Source: Candidatus Methanofastidiosia archaeon (lineage in GTDB: Archaea > Methanobacteriota_B > Thermococci > Methanofastidiosales > Methanofastidiosaceae). Taken from it: DNA of 6,348 bases. Below are positions 1 through 6,196 of this stretch, one piece after another; within the stretch, counting starts at the first letter, position 1, and every line of letters starts with the position of its first letter. The stretch is from assembly GCA_003558335.1 (NCBI GenBank), contig PWMA01000023.1, forward strand, positions 1 to 6,348, written 5' to 3'. The translations under genes were made by a program, and so were the position numbers. Below the pieces are notes generated by a model. The model had not been told where the DNA came from. It made no database searches and was given only the letters and a program-made list of their open reading frames with translations.

Positions 1-631
1 ATATGTGTTCTGAGTTTCCTGCGCCGCCTGAAGCAATTACTGGTATACTAACGGCTTCGGCTATTGCCCTAGTTAAAGGAATATCATACCCATCTTTTGT
101 ACCGTCTGCGTCCATGCTTGTTAGAAGTATCTCTCCACAACCAAGATTTTCCGCTCTTTTTGCCCATTCTATTGCATCTATTCCTGTTGGAGTTCTTCCG
201 CCGTGAGTATAGACTTCCCAACTGTTACCTTTTCTTTTTGCATCAATTGCAAGAACAATGCACTGACTTCCAAATATTTTTGAGGCTTCTTTTATTAGAT
301 CTGGATTTTGCACTGCTGAGGTATTAAGACTTACTTTATCCGCACCGGCCCTCAATATCGCCTTTATATCCTCAATGTTTCTTAATCCACCTCCCACTGT
401 AAAAGGAATAAAAACTACATCACCCGTTCTTTCTACAACATCTACCATTATATTTCTTTTATCAGATGAAGCTGTTATATCAAGGAATACTAATTCATCT
501 GCACCTTTCTCATCATAAAGTTGAGCCATTTCTACAGGATCGCCTGCGTCCTTTATATCAACAAACTTTATACCCTTTACTACCCTTCCTTGGTCGACAT
601 CAAGGCAAGGTATAATTCTCTTTGCATGCAT
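1..631 (-). CDS. hisF: Imidazole glycerol phosphate synthase, cyclase subunit HisF (3' end outside window)
   Basis: HisF uses ammonia delivered by HisH to convert PRFAR into imidazole glycerol phosphate and AICAR, in the cytoplasm. Seen: 210 codons of a TIM-barrel protein opening MHAKRIIPCLDV. The two family catalytic aspartates are present at D11 (CLDV) and D130 (AIDAKR). The phosphate-binding GGG lies at about 80-82, THGGR at 142-146, TSMDADGTKDGYD at 171-183 and ASGGAG at 200-205. The family is usually about 250-270 residues, so roughly the last 40-60 are cut off by the window edge. Start: ATG at 631, seven bases after GGAG (639-642). An ATG one codon upstream (634) would overlap the hisB stop as ATGA but lies only four bases from the SD. 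The start overlaps hisB by one base. It is the last visible gene of the operon and its partner HisH is encoded three genes upstream. Identity is certain; only the choice between the two ATGs is open. Confidence 0.97.
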   Translation of the reverse strand, partial: MHAKRIIPCLDVDQGRVVKGIKFVDIKDAGDPVEMAQLYDEKGADELVFLDITASSDKRNIMVDVVERTGDVVFIPFTVGGGLRNIEDIKAILRAGADKVSLNTSAVQNPDLIKEASKIFGSQCIVLAIDAKRKGNSWEVYTHGGRTPTGIDAIEWAKRAENLGCGEILLTSMDADGTKDGYDIPLTRAIAEAVSIPVIASGGAGNSEHI

Positions 632-1203
632 CATATCACTCCTTTAGTTGAAAGTAAATCAATTCTCTCATTATATGAAGTTGCCATCAAAAGTGCCTTC
701 CCAAAGGACTTAAAAACTGCCTCCATTTTATGGTGGTCATCTTCACCATAAAACTCCTTTACGAAAAGATTTAATGGAACCTTCTGTGCAAAGGAATCTA
801 GGAAATGTAGGAATAGATCAGGAGAAACTTCTTCAATTTTGTCAAACTTAAAGTTTAAATCAAACTTTGTATAGTGTCTTCCACCTATATCAAGCGAAAC
901 CATTACGAGACTATCATCCATAGGGACGGTAGCCCATCCGGCCCTATTGATTCCTTTTTTATCTCCTACTGCTTCTGAAAATGCCATTCCCATAGCAATG
1001 CCTATATCTTCAACAAGGTGGTGAGTTAAGTCACCATCTGCTTTTAACTCTATATCAAAAAGACTGTATCTGCAAAAAGTTTCGATCATATGGTCAAAGA
1101 ATTTTTTTGATGTTGAAACGTTATATTTCCCCTCGCCATCAATATTCAAATTAATCTTAATATTTGTTTCTTTTGTTTTCCTTTCAATTTTTGATTCTCT
1201 CAA
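631..1203 (-). CDS. hisB: Imidazoleglycerol-phosphate dehydratase HisB (monofunctional)
   Basis: HisB dehydrates imidazole glycerol phosphate to imidazole acetol phosphate in a Mn-dependent reaction. Seen, counting from the TTG start (190 aa): RKTKET at 8-13, FFDH at 35-38, HHLVED at 61-66, PMDD at 94-97, GGR at 107-109, DDHHKMEA at 155-162 and terminal STKGVI. There is no phosphatase domain, unlike the bifunctional enterobacterial HisB. Start choice: TTG at 1203 lies five bases after GGGTGA (1209-1214), and it makes the protein begin M-R-E-S-K-I-E-R-K-T-K-E-T, as the family usually does. An upstream GTG at 1212 would overlap the hisA stop as GTGA and add three residues, but has no obvious SD. 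Odd points: the position corresponding to the near-invariant His of the N-L-H-I segment is Phe (F147). The loop before HH is also short (GDLTHH rather than the longer loop typical of bacteria). The stop is TGA. Confidence 0.94.
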   Translation of the reverse strand: MRESKIERKTKETNIKINLNIDGEGKYNVSTSKKFFDHMIETFCRYSLFDIELKADGDLTHHLVEDIGIAMGMAFSEAVGDKKGINRAGWATVPMDDSLVMVSLDIGGRHYTKFDLNFKFDKIEEVSPDLFLHFLDSFAQKVPLNLFVKEFYGEDDHHKMEAVFKSFGKALLMATSYNERIDLLSTKGVI

Positions 1204-1208
1204 TAAAA

Positions 1209-1214
1209 TCACCC
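1209..1214 (-). promoter_or_regulatory. hisB Shine-Dalgarno containing the hisA stop codon
   Basis: GGGTGA on the minus strand matches the GGTGA part of the archaeal SD, and its last three bases are the hisA TGA. It lies five bases from TTG at 1203, which decides the hisB start in favour of TTG over the GTG at 1212. Ribosomes ending hisA would sit directly on the hisB initiation site. Confidence 0.6.
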
Positions 1215-1919
1215 AAAAACTTTACGTACTTCCTTTAAATCAATATTATTAGTATAAATAGCTGTTCCAACGACAGCTTTGTCAATTCCAATTTTGTCAA
1301 GCTCTATTAAGTTATCTATTGAAGATATTCCACCTGACGCTATTATCTCTACTTCAGTAATTGACAAAATCTTTTTATATAACTCTATATCTGGACCTTT
1401 CATTTTTCCTTCAACGCCTATGCTTGTGATAAGATAAGAAGAAGCATATTCATCTAACTTTCTAATCGCATCAGATATATTTAATCCTGAACCTTCTTTC
1501 CATCCAGAAATTGATATCTCTTCACCTTTAACATCTAAAGCTATGACAATTCTTTCCTTTCCAAATTCATTCTTTATTGTCTTTAATAGATCGATATTTT
1601 TTACTGCGGAAGTTCCCATTATCAGTTTGTCTGCTCCTGCAGCTATTAACTCTCTGAATACCTCTATACTCCTAATACCTCCCCCAACTTCGGTAGGAAT
1701 TTTAACTTCAGAAAGGATTTTTTTTATAATATCTTTGTTTGTATTATTATTGTAAATTGCAGCATCTAAATCAATTAAATGTAGATAATCTGCATATTCA
1801 GACCATTTCTTTGCAATAGTTAGAGGGTCTGTATATTCAAAGATTTTATTATTGGGATCTCCTCCAACTAGTTGAACGCATTTTCTGTTTAGTATGTCAA
1901 CGGCAGGTAATACTTTCAT
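1209..1919 (-). CDS. hisA: ProFAR isomerase HisA
   Basis: HisA performs the Amadori rearrangement of ProFAR to PRFAR, just before the HisH/HisF step. Seen: a 236-residue half-barrel-duplicated TIM barrel, the family's normal length. The catalytic acid/base pair is at D8 (LPAVD) and D129 (IALDVKG). VGGGIR at 78-83 and ASGGIS in the C-terminal half are the two phosphate-binding loops, and GW at 139-140 is typical. The motif usually written T-D-I-x-x-D-G reads TSIGVEG here. Archaeal HisA proteins vary at this site as far as I recall, so I do not treat it as a defect. The family resembles HisF, but the N-terminus (MKVLPAVD, not KRIIPCLD) and the length separate them. Start: ATG at 1919, overlapping the hisH stop as ATGA, eight bases after GGAG (1928-1931). 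The TGA stop is also part of the presumed hisB SD. Confidence 0.95.
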   Translation of the reverse strand: MKVLPAVDILNRKCVQLVGGDPNNKIFEYTDPLTIAKKWSEYADYLHLIDLDAAIYNNNTNKDIIKKILSEVKIPTEVGGGIRSIEVFRELIAAGADKLIMGTSAVKNIDLLKTIKNEFGKERIVIALDVKGEEISISGWKEGSGLNISDAIRKLDEYASSYLITSIGVEGKMKGPDIELYKKILSITEVEIIASGGISSIDNLIELDKIGIDKAVVGTAIYTNNIDLKEVRKVFG

Positions 1920-2524
1920 AAAGAGTTCTCCACGATATTTATGTAGTTTTTAAGAAGTTTCAATCCAATTTTACCACTCTTTTCAGGGTGAAACTGTGTT
2001 CCATAAATAAAATCTTTAGCAACTATTGAAGGAAAATTTATCCCATACTCTGTTTCTCCAAGAGTGTAATCAGGCCCACAAAATGGGGCGTAGGAGTGTA
2101 CAAAATAAAAGTAAGACTCGTTATTAATCCCGTTTAGAAGGGGATCATCATCCAAAAACTCTACGCTGTTCCATCCCATGTGGGGAACTTTTAGGCCTTC
2201 TGGTAGTTTCCTCACAGAACCAGGAATTAGATTTAATCCTTTAAAGAATCCGTTTTCTTCACTATCTGAAAAAAGCATTTGCATTCCAAGGCATATTCCT
2301 AAAATTGGTTTTGTTTTAGATTCCTTCTTTAGCGCCTTAATAAATACTCCAAGATTTTTCATTCCATCTTCAAAGGCCCCAACTCCAGGAAGGATAAGAC
2401 CATCACAGTCAAAATCCTCTTCTTTGTCTATGAAAACAGGATTTGTTTTCAAAAATTTAAAGGCCTTGTAAACACTCTTTAAATTTCCCATTCCATAATC
2501 TATTATCCCAATTTTAACAGACAT
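1916..2524 (-). CDS. hisH: Imidazole glycerol phosphate synthase, glutamine amidotransferase subunit HisH
   Basis: HisH hydrolyses glutamine and channels ammonia to HisF for imidazole ring closure. Seen: a 202-residue class I (triad) glutamine amidotransferase. The nucleophile is C78 in GICLGMQ, with H179 and E181 in FHPEKSG. The oxyanion strand LPGVGAFEDG lies at 45-54, HMGWN at 115-119, and FVHSY at 141-145. The N-terminus IGIIDYGMGNLKSV is diagnostic for HisH rather than other class I amidotransferases. Start: ATG at 2524, six bases after GGAGA (2531-2535) within AAAGGAGATAATAAATG. The start overlaps the end of hisC by 11 bases, and the TGA stop overlaps the hisA start by four bases, so translational coupling is likely. 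The length is normal and no key residue is missing. Confidence 0.96.
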   Translation of the reverse strand: MSVKIGIIDYGMGNLKSVYKAFKFLKTNPVFIDKEEDFDCDGLILPGVGAFEDGMKNLGVFIKALKKESKTKPILGICLGMQMLFSDSEENGFFKGLNLIPGSVRKLPEGLKVPHMGWNSVEFLDDDPLLNGINNESYFYFVHSYAPFCGPDYTLGETEYGINFPSIVAKDFIYGTQFHPEKSGKIGLKLLKNYINIVENSL

Positions 2525-3563
2525 TTATTATCTCCTTTAAGGCATCAATTAGCCTTACGCATTCTTCATATGTTCCAACTGTCGTCCTCAAATAATTTTT
2601 ACCTTCAAAGTATCTTATTAATATACCTTTTTTTAAGAGGCTTTCATAAATTTTCTTTGGATTTTCTGTCTCAAATAGTATAAAGTTGGCACTTGAGGCA
2701 AGTGGGTCAATCCCATTTAACTGCTGCATCGCCCCATAAAGATACTTTCTATTTTCCTTTATTTTATTTACTGAGTCTTTCATGAAATTGTTGTTCTCAA
2801 TAGCAAGCTCCATTATCTTCATAGAAATTAGATTTAGATTGTAAGGGAGTATAACTTTGCTCATAGAGTTGATCAGTGTTTCTGATGCTACGCAATATCC
2901 AGTTCTAAATCCCGCAAGTCCAAAAGCTTTAGACAATGTTTTCATTACTATGAGGTTGTCATAATGATTTAAGAGGTTTAAATTTGAGTGACCAGAAAAC
3001 TCAGAATATGCTTCATCTAAGACCACAAGTACCCCAGTATCAAGTATAGCTTTTATCTCATCTTCAGGATAAAGAACTCCAGTGGGGTTGTTAGGATTAC
3101 AAATCATCACAATTTTAGAATTTTTAGCCTCTGAGACAATCTTTTCAACAGGTAGAGAAAAGTCTTTGTTAAGTGAGACTAGTAAAGGCACTCCGGAATA
3201 AACCTTAGATATGGTAGAGTATAGAGAGAAGGTTGGAGAAGGAATCAAAACTTTCTCAAGCGGTGAAATGAAAGCTTTACCTATAGTGTCAATAATCTCA
3301 TCGCTCCCATTTCCAACTAAAACGTTCTCTTTTTTAAACCCTATATAGTTTGCAATTTTTTCCCTGATTGCTGAGTTTGTAACCTATGGATATCTATTTG
3401 AAGGGATTTTTAGGGCATAATCATTTAATGTTGTAATTACAGACTCGTTTCTCCATGGAAGCTCATTTGCATGTAGTCTTACTAGATTCTCGCCAGATAT
3501 TGAAATCTCTGAAGAGTAAGGGGAAAGAGAGTCAAGGATTTCTCTATCAAATTTACTTTTCAT
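2514..3563 (-). CDS. hisC: Histidinol-phosphate aminotransferase HisC, interrupted by an in-frame TAG at codon 60
   Basis: HisC is a PLP enzyme that transaminates imidazole acetol phosphate with glutamate to give histidinol phosphate. Read through the TAG, the frame is open for 349 codons, normal for the family, with no frameshift. Seen: LHANELP at 30-36, SNRYP at 55-59, TAG at codon 60, GNGSDEI at 84-90, PSPTFSLY at 108-115, NPNNPTG at 156-162, DEAYSEF at 183-189, TLSKAFGLAGFR at 209-220 with PLP lysine K212, and LRTTVG at 325-330 with substrate-binding R326. Start: ATG at 3563, six bases after GAGGT (3570-3574), overlapping the hisD end by 11 bases. A TTG at 3569 abuts the SD and is less likely. 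No ATG or SD after the TAG would restart translation upstream of GNGSDE. In E. coli HisC, as I recall it, Glu follows RYP, and GAG to TAG is one change. It may be a recoded gene, a fresh nonsense allele or a sequence error; the sequence alone cannot decide. The terminal stop is TAA. Confidence 0.9.
3384..3386 (-). other. In-frame amber (TAG) codon inside hisC
   Basis: On the minus strand the bases read AGA-TAT-CCA-TAG-GTT-ACA, that is R-Y-P-stop-V-T. HisC similarity continues in the same frame on both sides without a gap, so this is one substituted codon rather than a gene boundary. The position follows the conserved RYP motif and is not one of the recognised PLP-contacting residues. The site could be translated by a suppressor or pyrrolysine tRNA encoded outside this window; no such tRNA is present here. 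Confidence 0.9.
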
Positions 3564-4818
3564 CTTCAAACCTCACATTGACTGCTTTTTCGTGTGCGAA
3601 TAGGCCTTCTGATCTAGCAAGTGTAGATATGGCCCCTCTATAGTTTTTCAATCCCTCTTTTGTAACATATTGAAATGTATATTTTTTTAAGAAGTCATCG
3701 ACAGATAAACTTGAATAGAATTTAGCAAATCCTGAGGTTGGAAGGACGTGATTTGTTCCTGAAACATAGTCACCTATGGCCTCAGGAGCGTAATCTCCTA
3801 AAAATACAGACCCTGCGTGTTTAACCTTTGTAAGTAGTGAAAAGGGCTCTTTTGCCATAATCTCAAGGTGCTCTGGAGCAAATCTGTTTGATATATCTAT
3901 TGCATTGTCTATAGAAGATACAATAAATATACCTCCTCTTTTGAGGGACTCTTTTAGTATTTCCTTTCTTGGAAGAACTTTGAGCTCATTTTCTATCTCT
4001 TTTTTGACCTTGTCTGCAAGCTTCTTTGAAGTAGTTAGTAAGTAAGCTGATGCAAGAGGATCGTGCTCAGATTGGGCAAGCATATCCAAAGCTATAAACC
4101 TTGGATTTGAATTTTCTTCAGCTAGTATCATTACCTCACTTGGCCCTGCAGGAAACTCAGTTGGAGTTTCTATGAGTTTTTTAGCCATTGTGACAAATCT
4201 ATTTCCCGGTCCTACGATTTTAGAAACTTCTTTAATTGATTCTGTTCCATAAGACATTGCAGCTATTGCTTGAGCGCCTCCGACCTTGTATATCTCATCG
4301 ACTCCTGCGATATCAGAAGCCACCAATACTGCATCGTTACATCTACCATTTTTATCAGGAGGCGTTGTCACAACTATTCTTGGAACGCCACATATCTTTG
4401 GAGGAATCGCTGCCATAAGTACTGTTGAGGGATATGTTGCCCTTCCACCAGGCACATATATCCCTGCACTTTCTACAGGCAAAATCATCTGCCCTGCAGT
4501 AATACCTTTTTTTTCAAATAAAAAGGATTGGGGCAACTCTCTTCTGTGAAAGTCTTCTATATTCTCAGCTGAAATCTCTAAAGCTTCAATAAGTTCAGTG
4601 TCAACATTTTCATATGCCTCTATAATCTCATCTTGATCTACTAAAAAATCATCTATTTTGGCCCCATCAAATTTTAATGTATATTCTCTAAGTGCTTCAT
4701 CGCCTCTATTTTCTACATCTAAAAGAATTGATCTTACATACCCATCATCTTCTAGCAGTAACTTTCTCTCTTTATTTTTTTCAAATAGAGCTTTTTCACC
4801 TTCATAAATTTCAATCAA
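3553..4818 (-). CDS. hisD: Histidinol dehydrogenase HisD
   Basis: HisD is a Zn-dependent enzyme that oxidises L-histidinol to L-histidine in two NAD-dependent steps, the last reactions of the pathway. Seen: 421 residues, close to the family norm. YVPGGRATYPSTVLM (121-135) and VGPGN (202-206) form nucleotide- and substrate-binding segments, and PAGPSEVMI lies at 223-231. Zn ligands are Q249 and H252 in AQSEHDP, D350 in GDYVSGTNHVLPT, and H409 in LFAHEKAV. The catalytic pair is E316-H317 in FAPEHLE. All key residues are present. Start: TTG at 4818, directly after the hisG TAA and five bases from GGTGG (4824-4828), which lies in the last codons of hisG. No in-frame ATG fits the N-terminus better. 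The TAA stop overlaps hisC by 11 bases. Confidence 0.96.
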   Translation of the reverse strand: MIEIYEGEKALFEKNKERKLLLEDDGYVRSILLDVENRGDEALREYTLKFDGAKIDDFLVDQDEIIEAYENVDTELIEALEISAENIEDFHRRELPQSFLFEKKGITAGQMILPVESAGIYVPGGRATYPSTVLMAAIPPKICGVPRIVVTTPPDKNGRCNDAVLVASDIAGVDEIYKVGGAQAIAAMSYGTESIKEVSKIVGPGNRFVTMAKKLIETPTEFPAGPSEVMILAEENSNPRFIALDMLAQSEHDPLASAYLLTTSKKLADKVKKEIENELKVLPRKEILKESLKRGGIFIVSSIDNAIDISNRFAPEHLEIMAKEPFSLLTKVKHAGSVFLGDYAPEAIGDYVSGTNHVLPTSGFAKFYSSLSVDDFLKKYTFQYVTKEGLKNYRGAISTLARSEGLFAHEKAVNVRFEDEK

Positions 4819-5676
4819 TTAGTCCACCAACCTTTCTATAGGAATAATGAGAATTCCAGTTCCACCTATCCTCTTAAGTTTTTGAATTGTTTCTGAAACA
4901 TCGCTTTCATCAACTACAAAGTGTGCTGCAACAAGAGACTCTTTTGATATCACATGCATAACTGTTGGCCCTCCAAGTCCACGAAACTCTTTTTCAAATT
5001 CTCCCAAGGACTTTGTCGGTAGATTTACCATAATATACTTTTTACCTTGTGCATCCAAGACACTTTTAATTGATGAAGAAAGAAGTTCAATTTCATTCTT
5101 CTTATTTTTAATACTATTTTTATTTGAAATTAGGACTGCCTCAGAGTCAACAATTGTTGATATAGATTTTAGATTGTTTACCACTAGAGTTGTTCCAGTG
5201 CTAACTATGTCTGATATTAAATCTGAAACTCTCAAATAAGGAGCTATCTCAGTTGAGCCTGATACTTCAATCACTTTCAGATTGATTCCTTTATCCTTAA
5301 AGTATTTATCCGTTATATTTGGAAATTCTGTCACTATTTTCATGCCATTTTTTATATCTTGAAAGGATTTTATAGGAGAACTCTTTGGTGCTGCAATTGT
5401 AAGTGTGCATTTTCCAAATCCCATTTTTTGTAGGATTTCTACATCTGCATCTCTTTCCATAATTATATCAAGCCCAGTTATGCCTATATCCACAACTTCA
5501 TCTTGGACATATTCTGGCATGTCTTGAGTTCTAACAAAAACTGCTTCTATATTTTTTTCTTTAATTTGTGAAAACAACTTCCTGCCGCTATCCTCAAATT
5601 CATAACCTGATTTTTTCAATATGTCAAGACAAGGGTTTGATAATCTGCCCTTTTTAGGAATAGCTATTTTTAACAT
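4819..5676 (-). CDS. hisG: ATP phosphoribosyltransferase HisG, long form with C-terminal regulatory domain
   Basis: HisG condenses ATP with PRPP, the first committed step of histidine synthesis and the usual point of feedback inhibition by histidine. Seen: 285 residues. The catalytic periplasmic-binding-like fold opens with IAIPKKGRL (4-12), followed by DIGITGLD (63-70) and EFPNIT (117-122). The PRPP-binding loop is DIVSTGTTL (156-164). From about 212 to the end is the ACT-like HisG C-terminal domain, including GLGGPTV (233-239) and the terminal IGGTGILIIPIERLV. Having this domain makes it the long, self-contained form, which does not need the HisZ partner used by short HisG; allosteric histidine control is expected from the family. 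Start: ATG at 5676, five bases after a strong GGAGGT (5682-5687). It is the first gene of the operon, and hisD follows with no gap. The stop is TAA. Confidence 0.97.
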   Translation of the reverse strand: MLKIAIPKKGRLSNPCLDILKKSGYEFEDSGRKLFSQIKEKNIEAVFVRTQDMPEYVQDEVVDIGITGLDIIMERDADVEILQKMGFGKCTLTIAAPKSSPIKSFQDIKNGMKIVTEFPNITDKYFKDKGINLKVIEVSGSTEIAPYLRVSDLISDIVSTGTTLVVNNLKSISTIVDSEAVLISNKNSIKNKKNEIELLSSSIKSVLDAQGKKYIMVNLPTKSLGEFEKEFRGLGGPTVMHVISKESLVAAHFVVDESDVSETIQKLKRIGGTGILIIPIERLVD

Positions 5677-5681
5677 AAAAT

Positions 5682-5699
5682 ACCTCCGCCAAATAGGCG
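5682..5699 (-). promoter_or_regulatory. hisG Shine-Dalgarno with adjoining small hairpin
   Basis: The leader reads CGCC-TATTT-GGCG followed by GAGGT. CGCC (5696-5699) can pair with GGCG (5687-5690) around a five-base loop, and the last G of the stem is also the first G of the GGAGGT ribosome-binding site. The SD itself is certain. That the four-base-pair stem matters is only a possibility, because so short a stem can arise by chance. Confidence 0.5.
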
Positions 5700-5728
5700 T
5701 AATTAATTATGATGATAGGAAGTACATG

Positions 5729-5738
5729 ATAAAATAAA
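5729..5738 (-). promoter_or_regulatory. Candidate TATA box for the his operon
   Basis: TTTATTTTAT on the minus strand resembles an archaeal TATA box and would place transcription start near 5707, giving a leader of about 30 bases before hisG. The bases upstream are not a good BRE. TTTAAAAATT at 5791-5800 is an alternative and would give a leader of roughly 95 bases. The whole region is AT-rich, so the choice is weakly supported. Confidence 0.3.
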
Positions 5739-5830
5739 GGTAGAACTAAACTTAACGTTTTCTATAACTGTTTTCATATACTTCACATAGAATTTTTAAA
5801 GTATCAATTTTTAAGCATTTTGGTTGTTTA

Positions 5831-5849
5831 AGAGAAAGTTTTAAATATA
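5831..5849 (+). promoter_or_regulatory. Archaeal BRE/TATA promoter of tRNA-Gly
   Basis: The purine-rich AGAGAAAG (5831-5838) is followed by TTTTAAATATA (5839-5849), a close match to BRE plus the archaeal TATA consensus TTTAWATA. Its centre is about 29 bases before the tRNA 5' end, so transcription should begin at or within a few bases of the mature tRNA. This is one of the best archaeal signals in the window. Confidence 0.75.
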
Positions 5850-5872
5850 CAATAAAGTAGATAAAAAAAGAA

Positions 5873-5945
5873 GCGGTCATAGTGTAGTGGTCTAGCACCT
5901 GAGCCTTCCAAGCTCATGACGCGGGTTCAAATCCCGCTGACCGCA
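5873..5945 (+). tRNA. tRNA-Gly(UCC)
   Basis: This 73-base cloverleaf has no intron. The acceptor stem GCGGTCA pairs with TGACCGC. The D-arm is closed by GTG/CAC. The anticodon stem TGAGC/GCTCA encloses loop CTTCCAA, giving anticodon TCC at 5907-5909, which decodes GGA and GGG. The T-arm GCGGG/CCCGC encloses TTCAAAT. Glycine identity fits C35, C36 and the C2-G71 pair. Discriminator A73 fits archaeal and eukaryotic glycine tRNAs, whereas bacteria normally have U73. The next bases are CTTTTTT, so the CCA end is not encoded. It stands alone, divergent from hisG, with its own TATA box. Confidence 0.97.
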
Positions 5946-5952
5946 CTTTTTT
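5946..5952 (+). terminator. T-run terminator of tRNA-Gly
   Basis: CTTTTTT follows the discriminator base immediately. Archaeal RNA polymerase terminates on T-runs in the non-template strand without needing a hairpin, so this is the likely end of the tRNA transcript. Confidence 0.65.
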
Positions 5953-6010
5953 GTAAAACAAATGCGTTAACTCTTTTCTCCTAAATTTGATTTAAGTAAT
6001 CTAGAAAACT

Positions 6011-6033
6011 TAAAATAAAAAATAATAATTAAA
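6011..6033 (-). terminator. T-rich putative terminator after the 52-aa gene
   Basis: Read on the minus strand, the bases after the stop codon are TTTAATTATTATTTTTTATT and more T-rich sequence, with one run of six T. This is plausible as an archaeal terminator for the short right-hand operon, which converges on the tRNA. No hairpin is visible. Confidence 0.45.
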
Positions 6034-6192
6034 TTAATACTTGTTTAGAGTTTCTTCAGCCTCAGAGATAATCGTGAGTGCCATGGCCCTTATGTAGGGG
6101 TCGCCTATTCTAGCAAGGTCTTGGAGCATTTCCTTGTTCTTTTGGTAGTACAAGACAACTCTCATCTTAGATTCTGGTATGTTCTTTTCCAT
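6034..6192 (-). CDS. Unrecognised 52-residue protein
   Basis: I do not recognise the family. The product is charged, with no signal peptide or convincing membrane segment and no cysteine or obvious metal motif. The part from about residue 16 to the end (YQKNKEMLQDLARIG, then DPYIRAMALTIISEAEETLN) looks like two helices broken by G-D-P, as in a small helical hairpin. Start: ATG at 6192, preceded by GGGGGGTGA (6197-6205), a near match to the anti-SD complement GGAGGTGA. An open frame continues upstream to an ATG at 6273, but that extension lies over the neighbouring gene in another frame and has no SD of its own. The upstream gene stops four bases before this start, so the two are probably co-transcribed and perhaps translationally coupled. 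The stop is TAA. It is likely a real gene because of the SD and spacing. Confidence 0.7.
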   Translation of the reverse strand: MEKNIPESKMRVVLYYQKNKEMLQDLARIGDPYIRAMALTIISEAEETLNKY

Positions 6193-6196
6193 CGCT

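Larger units (their letters stand above)
5677..5872. other. Divergent intergenic region between hisG and tRNA-Gly
   Basis: This AT-rich stretch of 196 bases separates two divergent transcription units. It contains the hisG SD and hairpin, candidate his promoters, and the tRNA promoter. It also holds a tandem near-repeat, AATTTTTAAAG (5791-5801) and AATTTTTAAG (5806-5815), offset by 15 bases, which could be duplicated TATA-like or regulator sites. No credible protein-coding gene is seen in it. Confidence 0.6.

Noticed and set aside
3..327. Plus-strand open frames over hisF.
   Set aside because: They are antisense to a clearly conserved hisF, show no family features, and arise from the opposite-strand codon pattern.
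2178..2471. Plus-strand open frame of 97 codons over hisH.
   Set aside because: It is antisense to an intact hisH, with low-complexity Ser/Pro/Phe composition and no SD; it is a shadow frame.
2514..3569. Two separate genes, a 61-residue protein at 3384-3569 and a 244-residue aminotransferase starting at TTG 3248.
   Set aside because: Both pieces and the 135 bases between them read in one frame as a single HisC with only the TAG between. The TTG at 3248 is an internal Leu codon (106) with essential motifs such as GNGSDE upstream of it.
4236..4549. Plus-strand open frames over hisD.
   Set aside because: They are antisense to an intact hisD with all Zn ligands; there is no independent support.
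5873..5945. tRNA-Gly as an integration site for a mobile element.
   Set aside because: No repeat of the tRNA 3' end, integrase or composition change is visible within the window.
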